From an uncultured Prevotella sp. (GTDB lineage: Bacteria; Bacteroidota; Bacteroidia; Bacteroidales; Bacteroidaceae), in contig ONAJ01000028.1 of NCBI GenBank assembly GCA_900315775.1, positions 1 to 64,000 on the forward strand: 64,000 bases of DNA. The letters run 5' to 3'. The position numbers and the translations under genes are program-made. The notes under the pieces are model-generated. The model did not search any database. It was given only the letters and a program-made list of their open reading frames with translations, and was not told where the DNA came from. Shown here piece after piece: positions 55,413 through 61,791 of the stretch (positions are counted from its first letter, which is position 1; the number at the start of each line of letters is the position of its first letter).

Positions 55413-57594
55413 AAGCCTGCACAGCTTCAATCATAAGTTTTTCTTCGAATCCGGAGACGTACCTGCTGAGTAGTTCGTAGTCGTTATCAAAATCCCGAGA
55501 CAACTGCGAAACGTCTTCCCTGCTGTCTTTCGCATAACTCCCAAGAAGCTCTATTGCCTTCTGCCTGTTACCCATAAACCAGTAGCAGTAGCCGGCATTG
55601 AGACAGTCCTGCGGGGTACTGCCGTCGCTGGCAAGGATGGTGGCATACTCCGCCTCAGCCTTCTCAATATTCTTCGTCAACATCAGCGTCCACGCTAAGA
55701 GTCGTTTTACACTAATGTCGTCAGGATGTTCGTAGTCCAGACGGTAGAGTATCTTCAGTGCCTCGTCCTCGCATTCTGTCTTGGTATAAGCCAGAGCAAG
55801 GTTCAGTGTAAGGTACAGCGACTTCTTGGGATACTTGGAGAGCAGCACATGGATTCTCTCCGTAGCTTCCTCGTAATTGTGCACACCCATCAGGGCTCGA
55901 AGATATGCCATCTCGAGATACTCGTCGTCGCCGGGATTCTCGGAGAAATAGTCATCTATTGTCTCCTTTATATCTATAGGGGCGAAACTCAAATTGTCAC
56001 GACACATCAGCACACACATCTCGCGTGTTAACTTTGGAGCGGGATAACTCACATAAAGCTCATCATAGACTCTCATTTTGTAGGACTCAGGACAGTTATG
56101 CTTCAGGAAGAATAGTCCCAGCTCGGCAAGACGGCTAATGGCGTAAGTTTGACAGATGTCGGGCTGTCCGAGGAAGAAAGCGCAGCCTTCTTCGAAGGGG
56201 TTCTTGATGTTCACCTTCTCGGGATACAGACGGAAGAAGCGGTAGCAGTTCTGAAGATAGGAACGACGCATGAAGGTCTCGGATTTAAACTCTTCATCCT
56301 GTGCCTCCATCATCACATCAGGAGTAGTCAGCATTACCTCCTTAATATCTTTCGGCAGGGTGTCGTAAATACGTGCAAGTCCGAACAGGAAGGAATATCT
56401 GTCGGAGTCGCACAACGCACCTAAGTTGGCTGCGAAATCCATTATGTTAGTATTAGTCAGCTTCTTCCTCAGCTCCTCGAGTTCCGGATGCTTGGAGTAA
56501 TAAGGTACGAACCAGTTTGTCAGCGTGTAGAAGAACTGATAGCGCTTCATGTGGGAGAAACCGCCGAAATAGATGTCGGAACCTGACTTCTGCATCTTCC
56601 TCATGCTTTCTATCTTTTCCTCAAGCTCTTCCATACGACGGTCTTCCGCATTAGGATTTATAATGTCTTCAATGCTCGACTCGTCAATTTCCTCGATGCC
56701 GTTACGTGTGATGCGGAACTTCTGGTTCTCCATCAGCGTGGGCATTATCTCTTCGTCAATCTTCTTCTGGTCCTCATCGACGGACATACAGTAGATAATC
56801 TGCTTCTGCAGCTCTACGAATTGCTGAAGGTTGTCTTCCGTCATTACCGCGTCGAGGGCGGGTTTGTAGTAACGATAGTCGCAACAGTTCATCAGGGCTA
56901 TCATAAAGGCGAAACCTACGAGGGCACGCTGGCGCACCACACTCTCGGACGACTTCAGGAAGACGTTGCCGAGGGTGAGGAGCATCTTTTCGTCGTGGTT
57001 GTTCATGCCAGCCAGCGTTATTGCTGTGACAAGCTGCTGGGCATCCATAACGTCTATGGTAGGACTGAGTATCAGCTGTTCGTAGAACGCAGCGTCGTCG
57101 TTGCTCCACGAGAGTGTTGTGACGAGTCTGCTGAACAGCGAAGTCATGAAGTTATGGTGGTCGGCATATATCTTCTTCTCATTCTCCTCGCGCAACGCCT
57201 CGTCGTCGAGTGACGTCATAGCAATGTCGGCAACAAAGAGCTCCAGACGGTTCTTTATGTCGTCGTTGCTCAGTGCGGCAATGCGCTGGGCAACAGAGAG
57301 GGCGTTGTACAACATCCCCTCGCGCTGGGCAAAACGACACTCTATGCGTACTGCCAGTCGGTAGCCTCGCTTGACGAGACGATTGTACTGCTGTTCGTAC
57401 TGCGGGTCGTCGTAGCCTTGTTTCCAGTAGCCCAGAAGACGACTGTAGTCCTCACGAAGAGCATCCAGGAGTGTACGCTCTTCAGCAAAAAATGTGTTTT
57501 TGAGAATATCGTATATCTTGTTCAGAGCCTCGTCAAGAGAATTACTCCCAAGACTGTCGTAAACAGGATTAAACTTGTCAAATGTTTCGTGCAT
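55387..57594 (-). CDS. Large tetratricopeptide-repeat protein
   Basis: 735 residues, mostly helical and acidic, without a signal peptide or clear membrane span. The C-terminal third holds TPR-like helices (EYLEMAYLRALMGVHNYEEA, LYLTLNLALAYTKTECEDEA, CLNAGYCYWFMGNRQKAIEL). The middle is unfamiliar. No catalytic motif is seen. Its start overlaps the end of the substrate-binding lipoprotein gene by 17 nt, so the two are one operon. Function unknown; protein-protein scaffolding is the likely role of the repeats. Confidence 0.78.
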   Translation of the reverse strand: MHETFDKFNPVYDSLGSNSLDEALNKIYDILKNTFFAEERTLLDALREDYSRLLGYWKQGYDDPQYEQQYNRLVKRGYRLAVRIECRFAQREGMLYNALSVAQRIAALSNDDIKNRLELFVADIAMTSLDDEALREENEKKIYADHHNFMTSLFSRLVTTLSWSNDDAAFYEQLILSPTIDVMDAQQLVTAITLAGMNNHDEKMLLTLGNVFLKSSESVVRQRALVGFAFMIALMNCCDYRYYKPALDAVMTEDNLQQFVELQKQIIYCMSVDEDQKKIDEEIMPTLMENQKFRITRNGIEEIDESSIEDIINPNAEDRRMEELEEKIESMRKMQKSGSDIYFGGFSHMKRYQFFYTLTNWFVPYYSKHPELEELRKKLTNTNIMDFAANLGALCDSDRYSFLFGLARIYDTLPKDIKEVMLTTPDVMMEAQDEEFKSETFMRRSYLQNCYRFFRLYPEKVNIKNPFEEGCAFFLGQPDICQTYAISRLAELGLFFLKHNCPESYKMRVYDELYVSYPAPKLTREMCVLMCRDNLSFAPIDIKETIDDYFSENPGDDEYLEMAYLRALMGVHNYEEATERIHVLLSKYPKKSLYLTLNLALAYTKTECEDEALKILYRLDYEHPDDISVKRLLAWTLMLTKNIEKAEAEYATILASDGSTPQDCLNAGYCYWFMGNRQKAIELLGSYAKDSREDVSQLSRDFDNDYELLSRYVSGFEEKLMIEAVQASTRTASAE

Positions 57595-58522
57595 TGTCTG
57601 TCAGTTGCTTTTTCTTCCAGTACTCCGATGCCATCTCAACGTCCTTAAGACGCGGCGGCTCCATCTTCTTAAAGGTGATGTCGGGCAGTCGCGATACTAC
57701 ACGTCCATCTACCTTCATATATTTCTTTATTATGCCGGCATAGTGCTTCACACCGTTTTTGTTGATCTCATCGACAGCGCGGTTGTAGCCGGCAATGAAC
57801 TCCTCGAGCTGCTTCTGACGGTTGCCGTCGAGGATATTCCCGCGGAAGGCTATCACACCCATGCGGATGTCCATCTTCTCGGTGTCGGCAAGGACGGGAT
57901 TCTTATACATCCTGGCGCCTGTGGCCTGTGGCTCGGGGAAGAAAATGGCGTCGAGCTCGTTGTTCTGGAGCATCTGGAAACGAACGTTGGGGTCGTTAAT
58001 CTGGATGCGCAACACGAAGTCGGACTTTATCTTGGCGCTGTCAACAAGTCGGTCGGTAAACATATCGAGTGCCGAGAAGCGGGTCATCGCCACCAGCTTA
58101 TCACCGAGCTGCGAGACGCTCTTTATTCTCGACTTCCTATTGGCAAAAAGCTGCCACGAGAGATTCGTCGAGGTGACGTAGCGCAGAGGGATGTTCAGAC
58201 TCTTGACACGTTCACAACGCACAAGGTCGCTAACCATTCCTTCTATCCTGCCCTTGAGGAGCGCTGCCTCGCCGTCGATGTGCGACGTGAAGAACTTCAG
58301 ACGGATGTCGGCCTTCGCAGTGTCAAAGAGCATCTCGTCCTTGGCAACGTACAACGGCAGACAGTCCATCGTCGGCGCAACGGCAATCTTCAGCGCCGCA
58401 GAGTCCTCCTTGGCAAGACGTATGCGCTCGGCACGCGAAATGCGCTGCTGCTCCTCGTAACTCTGACCGCAGCCTATCACGAGCAGCATAATAATGCTGT
58501 ATAGTAATGTTATCTTCTTCAT
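57578..58522 (-). CDS. ABC-type substrate-binding lipoprotein (NMT1/SsuA-like)
   Basis: 314 residues from the ATG at 58522. The lipoprotein signal ends in IIMLLVIGC. The body has a type II periplasmic-binding layout: APTMDCLPLYVAKDEMLF, SDLVRCERVKSL, QLGDKLVAMTRFSALDMF and ELDAIFFPEP, as in SsuA/ThiY-like proteins. No permease or ATPase gene is adjacent, so the partner transporter and ligand are unknown. Promoter consensus lies just upstream. Confidence 0.82.
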   Translation of the reverse strand: MKKITLLYSIIMLLVIGCGQSYEEQQRISRAERIRLAKEDSAALKIAVAPTMDCLPLYVAKDEMLFDTAKADIRLKFFTSHIDGEAALLKGRIEGMVSDLVRCERVKSLNIPLRYVTSTNLSWQLFANRKSRIKSVSQLGDKLVAMTRFSALDMFTDRLVDSAKIKSDFVLRIQINDPNVRFQMLQNNELDAIFFPEPQATGARMYKNPVLADTEKMDIRMGVIAFRGNILDGNRQKQLEEFIAGYNRAVDEINKNGVKHYAGIIKKYMKVDGRVVSRLPDITFKKMEPPRLKDVEMASEYWKKKQLTDNARNI

Positions 58523-58530
58523 TCGGAGTG

Positions 58531-58562
58531 CAAAGATACGATTAAGCGAGAACAAAACCAAA
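58531..58562 (-). promoter_or_regulatory. Promoter of substrate-binding lipoprotein operon
   Basis: Minus strand: TTTG (58562-58559), 20 nt, TATCTTTG (58538-58531). Its spacer shares CTCGCTTAATCG with the manC promoter. Confidence 0.85.
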
Positions 58563-58579
58563 TAAATTCATTTATTTTA

Positions 58580-58690
58580 ATGCTATGAGTTTGAGCCTTG
58601 AGAAAATTTTTCTTAAAGGCTTAAAATTCATAGCATGTGAAGAAGTATTTCTTCGTTTTGTCGAGCGAGAGTATCTTCGACGCAGTCAAA
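58580..58690. other. Gene-free interval with three hairpins
   Basis: ATGCTATGA (58580-58588) pairs with TCATAGCAT (58628-58636), enclosing AGCCTT/AAGGCT. A GAAGAA/TTCTTC hairpin (about 58640-58656) and GTCGA/TCGAC (about 58660-58682) follow. No ORF. They may end transcription of an unseen unit or form a dispersed element; none has a good T run. Confidence 0.6.
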
Positions 58691-58714
58691 GGTACGAAAA
58701 AAAATATGCCTTAT

Positions 58715-58734
58715 GCATTATGAATTATGAATTA
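58715..58734. repeat. GAATTAT heptamer repeat upstream of radA
   Basis: GCATTATGAATTATGAATTA, the same sequence type as upstream of recJ at 18044. It occupies the -33 position of the radA promoter. Confidence 0.8.
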
Positions 58735-58740
58735 AATTAT

Positions 58741-58748
58741 TACCTTTG
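58741..58748 (+). promoter_or_regulatory. radA -7 box
   Basis: TACCTTTG, with only 4 nt to the radA ATG; this predicts a leaderless mRNA. No TTTG at -33. Confidence 0.65.
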
Positions 58749-58752
58749 CATC

Positions 58753-60141
58753 ATGGCAAAAGACAAAACAGCTTACGTCTGCGACTACTGCGGACAGGAA
58801 TCAGCAAAATGGATAGGCAAATGTCCTTCGTGCGGACAGTGGAACACCTTCAAGGAAATACGCATCGCCGCCACCCCCAGCAAGAGCGGTAGCAGCAAAC
58901 TGTTGGCGCAGCAGTCAACAACGAAGAACAAACCGCTGAGACTTAACGAGATAGACACAAAGGAAGAGCCACGTATCGACATGCACGACGCGGAGCTGAA
59001 CCGAGTTCTCGGAGGAGGACTGGTGCCTGGAAGCATCATACTGCTGGGAGGAGAACCGGGAATAGGAAAGAGCACACTGACGCTGCAGACCATACTGCAC
59101 ATGAACGACCAGAAGGTGCTCTACGTCAGCGGCGAGGAGAGTGCACACCAGCTGAAGATGCGTGCCGACAGACTCGCTGCCGACTTCAAAGACAAAAGTG
59201 CACAACCGCTGATACTCACAGAAACGTCGCTCGAAGCCATACTGACACATATAAATAACGAGGAGCCTGACATCGTCGTCATCGACTCCATACAGACAAT
59301 CTCCACAGAGACTGTCGATAGCGCACCGGGAAGCATCACACAGGTAAGGGAGTGCGCCTCTACCCTACTGCGCTTCGCAAAACAAACGGGAACGCCGGTA
59401 ATCCTCATAGGACATATTAATAAAGAAGGTACTCTCGCAGGGCCGAAGATTCTGGAACATATCGTCGATACCGTAATACAGTTCGAAGGCGACCAGCACC
59501 ACGTATATCGCATACTGCGCTCCATAAAGAACCGCTTCGGCTCAACGTCGGAACTGGGTATCTACGAGATGCAACAAACAGGACTGCGACAGGTGTCGAA
59601 CCCCTCGGAACTGCTGCTTACACGTAACCACGAAGACCTCTCGGGAATAGCTATATCATCGACAATAGAAGGAATACGACCCTTCCTCGTGGAAACACAA
59701 GCACTCGTATCGACAGCGGCATACGGCACACCACAACGCTCGGCAACAGGCTTCGACCAACGACGACTCAATATGCTGCTCGCAGTACTCGAGAAACGTG
59801 TGGGCTTCAAACTGATACAGAAAGACGTGTTCATCAACATTGCAGGAGGAATGCGAATAACCGACCTCGCTATGGACCTCTCAGTAATCGCCGCCGTACT
59901 CTCAAGCAACGTCGATACACCGATAGAACACGGATGGTGCATGTGTGGCGAAGTGGGACTGTCGGGCGAGGTAAGACCCGTAAGCAGAATAGAACAACGC
60001 ATAGCAGAAGCAGAGAAACTGGGATTTACCGACATCATAATACCCCAGTACAACATGCAGGGACTCAACTATAAGTCGAGCACAATAAAAATACACCCCG
60101 TACGCAAAGTGGAAGAAGCACTGAGAGCTCTCTTCGGATAA
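58753..60141 (+). CDS. radA: DNA repair protein RadA
   Basis: 462 residues from the ATG at 58753. The reading back to 58585 crosses the promoter and hairpins and is rejected. A zinc finger CDYC...CPSC (about 10-29) is followed by a RecA-like ATPase with Walker A GGEPGIGKST and the RadA-specific KNRFGS motif. The C-terminus is Lon-like (INIAGGMRITDLAMDLSVIAA). RadA (Sms) helps branch migration in recombination. It shares its upstream heptamer repeat with recJ. Confidence 0.95.
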   Translation: MAKDKTAYVCDYCGQESAKWIGKCPSCGQWNTFKEIRIAATPSKSGSSKLLAQQSTTKNKPLRLNEIDTKEEPRIDMHDAELNRVLGGGLVPGSIILLGGEPGIGKSTLTLQTILHMNDQKVLYVSGEESAHQLKMRADRLAADFKDKSAQPLILTETSLEAILTHINNEEPDIVVIDSIQTISTETVDSAPGSITQVRECASTLLRFAKQTGTPVILIGHINKEGTLAGPKILEHIVDTVIQFEGDQHHVYRILRSIKNRFGSTSELGIYEMQQTGLRQVSNPSELLLTRNHEDLSGIAISSTIEGIRPFLVETQALVSTAAYGTPQRSATGFDQRRLNMLLAVLEKRVGFKLIQKDVFINIAGGMRITDLAMDLSVIAAVLSSNVDTPIEHGWCMCGEVGLSGEVRPVSRIEQRIAEAEKLGFTDIIIPQYNMQGLNYKSSTIKIHPVRKVEEALRALFG

Positions 60142-60166
60142 AAAAATACAAAAAACCTCCTAAACA

Positions 60167-60198
60167 TTTGCAAGTATCGAAGTAATTTACTACCTTTG
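60167..60198 (+). promoter_or_regulatory. tRNA-His promoter
   Basis: TTTG (60167-60170), 20 nt, TACCTTTG (60191-60198), followed by CACCCGCT as at tRNA-Cys. Confidence 0.88.
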
Positions 60199-60240
60199 CA
60201 CCCGCTAAACCGAAAAGGTAAGCTATCGTTATTTTTACAT

Positions 60241-60315
60241 GGTGCCCGTAGTTCAGTTGGTTAGAGCGTCAGATTGTGGTTCTGAATGTCGTGGGTTCGA
60301 GTCCCACCGGGCACC
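60241..60315 (+). tRNA. tRNA-His (GTG)
   Basis: The acceptor stem GTGCCCG/CGGGCAC is preceded by the extra G-1 (60241), which pairs with C73 (60315), the hallmark of tRNA-His. The anticodon loop TTGTGGT gives GTG. The T arm GTGGGTTCGAGTCCCAC is intact. A full CCA is not encoded. Confidence 0.96.
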
Positions 60316-60323
60316 CAAAAGAA

Positions 60324-60365
60324 GCAAAGTCCTGTAATCCAATATATTACGGGACTTTTGCTTTC
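60324..60365 (+). terminator. tRNA-His terminator
   Basis: GCAAAGTCCTGTAAT / ATTACGGGACTTTTGC hairpin followed by a T-rich run. Confidence 0.88.
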
Positions 60366-60376
60366 CCAGAGTATCA

Positions 60377-60426
60377 AATTTTGATGGAACATTGATGGAA
60401 CATTTTCAAGTTGTTCCATCAAAATT
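60377..60426. repeat. 15-bp inverted repeat with internal direct repeat
   Basis: AATTTTGATGGAACA (60377-60391) is exactly complementary to TGTTCCATCAAAATT (60412-60426). TTGATGGAACA is repeated at 60392-60402. It sits about 60 nt after tRNA-His, at the border to the accessory-looking stretch. Confidence 0.8.
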
Positions 60427-60527
60427 GAAGAAAAATAGCTATAAAGATACATTTAGATTCAAATGAATCCAGCAACCCCGATTGATATATATTTAATAAG
60501 GTTCGCACGCATCCCCCCCCTACCATT

Positions 60528-60989
60528 CTATCCAATCATTGTCCATGAACGTATTTTGTCATCTACCATCTGGTGCAGCTCAGAAAGGAATGGGCGAATG
60601 GCGGTTCTGTCACAGCAATCCTTCTCCAACCCTTCAAGAAGTCGCTGCCAAAAGACCACATCTACGCGCATGTCAAAGTTCTTGATGCGGATAACAATGA
60701 AGCCGTGACTTTTGAACACTGTGTCACGATAATCGTCCTGACGCAGACGTTTGAAGTGATAGCCACCGTCTATCTCGATACAGATACGTTCGTTACGGAA
60801 GAGCAGGTCTGGAAAGAATGCCACGTTGCAATCTTTGAACACTATCGCTGGATTTCTCTCCACGTGCTGTCTTATGCTCCAAGGTAACAAACGATATGCT
60901 ATCTGTTCACTCTTGGTATGCTTGTCTTTCTGTCCCAATGCCTGCTCCATTTCTTCGGTAGTCAGTTCTCTATACATGTCGTCTGTCAT
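60528..60989 (-). CDS. DUF559-type endonuclease-domain protein
   Basis: 153 residues from the ATG at 60989 (or 60977). The reading back to 61172 crosses a structured intergenic element and is not used. The fold is of the PD-(D/E)XK, Vsr-like DUF559 group: PDLLFRNERICIEIDGGYHF supplies D, E and D; the segment DDYRDTVFKSHGFIVIRI follows. The N-terminus is a short polar helix. Such proteins often sit on mobile or defence regions, but activity and target are unknown. An eight-C run lies 8 nt beyond its stop. Confidence 0.82.
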   Translation of the reverse strand: MTDDMYRELTTEEMEQALGQKDKHTKSEQIAYRLLPWSIRQHVERNPAIVFKDCNVAFFPDLLFRNERICIEIDGGYHFKRLRQDDYRDTVFKSHGFIVIRIKNFDMRVDVVFWQRLLEGLEKDCCDRTAIRPFLSELHQMVDDKIRSWTMIG

Positions 60990-61077
60990 TGCTGTTATTT
61001 TTAAATTTGTTCCCTCCCACCTCCGGGGCGTAAGGGTGTCTATCACTAATTTCGTTGCAGGGGAACGAGGAAAGGCA

Positions 61078-61170
61078 GGCTTTAGTGCAAGGTTTCGACC
61101 GAAAATACTACCCGCAGGAGTGGAGATTTTCGAGGCGAGCCATAGGCTTGACCTTGCACATAAGCAAGCC
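61078..61170. other. Nested-stem structured element
   Basis: GGCTT (61078-61082) plus GTGCAAGG (61085-61092) pair with CCTTGCAC (61152-61159) plus AAGCC (61166-61170). Inside, CGAAAAT (61100-61106) pairs with ATTTTCG (61126-61132), and AGCC-ata-GGCT (61138-61148) forms a small hairpin. The right arm overlaps the -33 region of a plus-strand promoter. It lies in the gap before the DUF559 gene and could be the leader of a minus-strand transcript, a regulatory site or a dispersed element. Confidence 0.6.
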
Positions 61171-61183
61171 ACTCGTACCTTTG
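61153..61183 (+). promoter_or_regulatory. Upstream promoter of the orphan unit
   Basis: CTTG (61153-61156), 19 nt, TACCTTTG (61176-61183). A GAGTTgggAACTC hairpin follows at about 61219-61231. Its transcript would run into the second promoter at 61269. Confidence 0.6.
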
Positions 61184-61268
61184 CATAGAAATTAGGATAG
61201 ACACATTATACCCTGCGTGAGTTGGGAACTCATCATGTTGTCCAATCTCAAAATATTCTCTGAATGTT

Positions 61269-61299
61269 TTGTGCTTGCGATTATTATTCGTACCTTTGC
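61269..61299 (+). promoter_or_regulatory. Main promoter of the 85-aa orphan gene
   Basis: TTTG (61269-61272), 19 nt, TACCTTTG (61292-61299), then CACCCG, as at the tRNA and rpsP promoters. Full consensus; the leader to the ATG at 61418 is about 110 nt. Confidence 0.85.
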
Positions 61300-61304
61300 A
61301 CCCG

Positions 61305-61417
61305 AAGCATCAAGAGCAGACACCTTTTAAGGTAGACTCACCAACCGAGTTTTGGAAACCACGGTGGTCAAGGTACGATGTGGAAGCAAAAGTATTCACT
61401 TCAAAAACATTCCAATT
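61305..61417 (+). promoter_or_regulatory. Structured leader complementary to its own terminator loop
   Basis: CAAGAGCAGACA at 61312-61323, within about ten bases of the predicted transcript start, is exactly complementary to the whole 12-nt loop of the terminator (61709-61720). An ACCTT/AAGGT palindrome (61324-61335) and CCAC-gg-TGG type hairpins (about 61372-61382 and nearby) follow. Confidence 0.75.
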
Positions 61418-61675
61418 ATGCAAAAGATCATTTATTACATCAAGTTCGCTTTGCAGTTCGCAGACATGCAGATTCCCGAGTTAGTAACAGTATTCAATCA
61501 TCAGGTCGGCAATACTGGCTGGACTGGTATGCGTGCCTATCACGACCAGGCACTCATCGACGAGTTCCTGCGTCGCGGTATTGATGTCTCTGCCATCTAT
61601 AACGGTAAGGCCATCTCCTTTGCACATCCCGTTAGGTACGATATTTCCTACAACCGCCTGGCCACCATCGGCTGA
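61418..61675 (+). CDS. 85-aa orphan protein with strong promoter
   Basis: 85 residues from the ATG at 61418 (MQKIIYYIKFALQFADMQIP...). I do not recognise a family. The sequence is compact and mixed alpha/beta by eye, with HDQALIDEFLRRGIDVSAIYNGK, cut here to HDQALIDEFLRRG, as its most ordered segment. No membrane helix or signal peptide. A full-consensus promoter with a stable-RNA-type discriminator, a 110-nt structured leader and a clean terminator show an independent, probably abundant, transcript. Confidence 0.72.
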   Translation: MQKIIYYIKFALQFADMQIPELVTVFNHQVGNTGWTGMRAYHDQALIDEFLRRGIDVSAIYNGKAISFAHPVRYDISYNRLATIG

Positions 61676-61700
61676 AAGTTCCTCTTAATATCAGGACTCC

Positions 61701-61736
61701 ACCCTTGCTGTCTGCTCTTGGCAAGGGTGTTTTTTT
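61701..61736 (+). terminator. Terminator with leader-complementary loop
   Basis: Stem ACCCTTGC (61701-61708) / GCAAGGGT (61721-61728), then G and seven T. The loop TGTCTGCTCTTG (61709-61720) is the exact reverse complement of 61312-61323 in the same transcript's leader. Confidence 0.92.
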
Positions 61737-61779
61737 GCTGAAAAAACGGTAAAATGAACTAAGTATCAAGAAATCTTTG

Positions 61780-61787
61780 TAAATTTG
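61780..61787 (+). promoter_or_regulatory. -7 box of the 570-aa orphan gene
   Basis: TAAATTTG, with only 4 nt to the ATG at 61792. No TTTG at -33. Predicts a leaderless mRNA if used. Confidence 0.5.
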
Positions 61788-61791
61788 CAGC

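Noticed and set aside
58585..58752. 56-residue N-terminal extension of RadA
   Set aside because: It reads through hairpins, the heptamer repeat and the -7 box; RadA proteins begin just before the zinc finger.
60261..60452. 63-aa ORF on the minus strand over tRNA-His
   Set aside because: It is the antisense reading of the tRNA and its terminator; GGTRTHDIQNHNLTL-type peptides are a known artefact of tRNA antisense.
60510..60517. Eight-C run near the DUF559 gene as a phase-variation tract
   Set aside because: It lies beyond the stop codon (60528) and not in a visible promoter, so a change in length would not alter a reading frame.
60990..61172. 61-residue extension of the DUF559 protein
   Set aside because: It translates the nested-stem element; the nuclease domain is complete without it.
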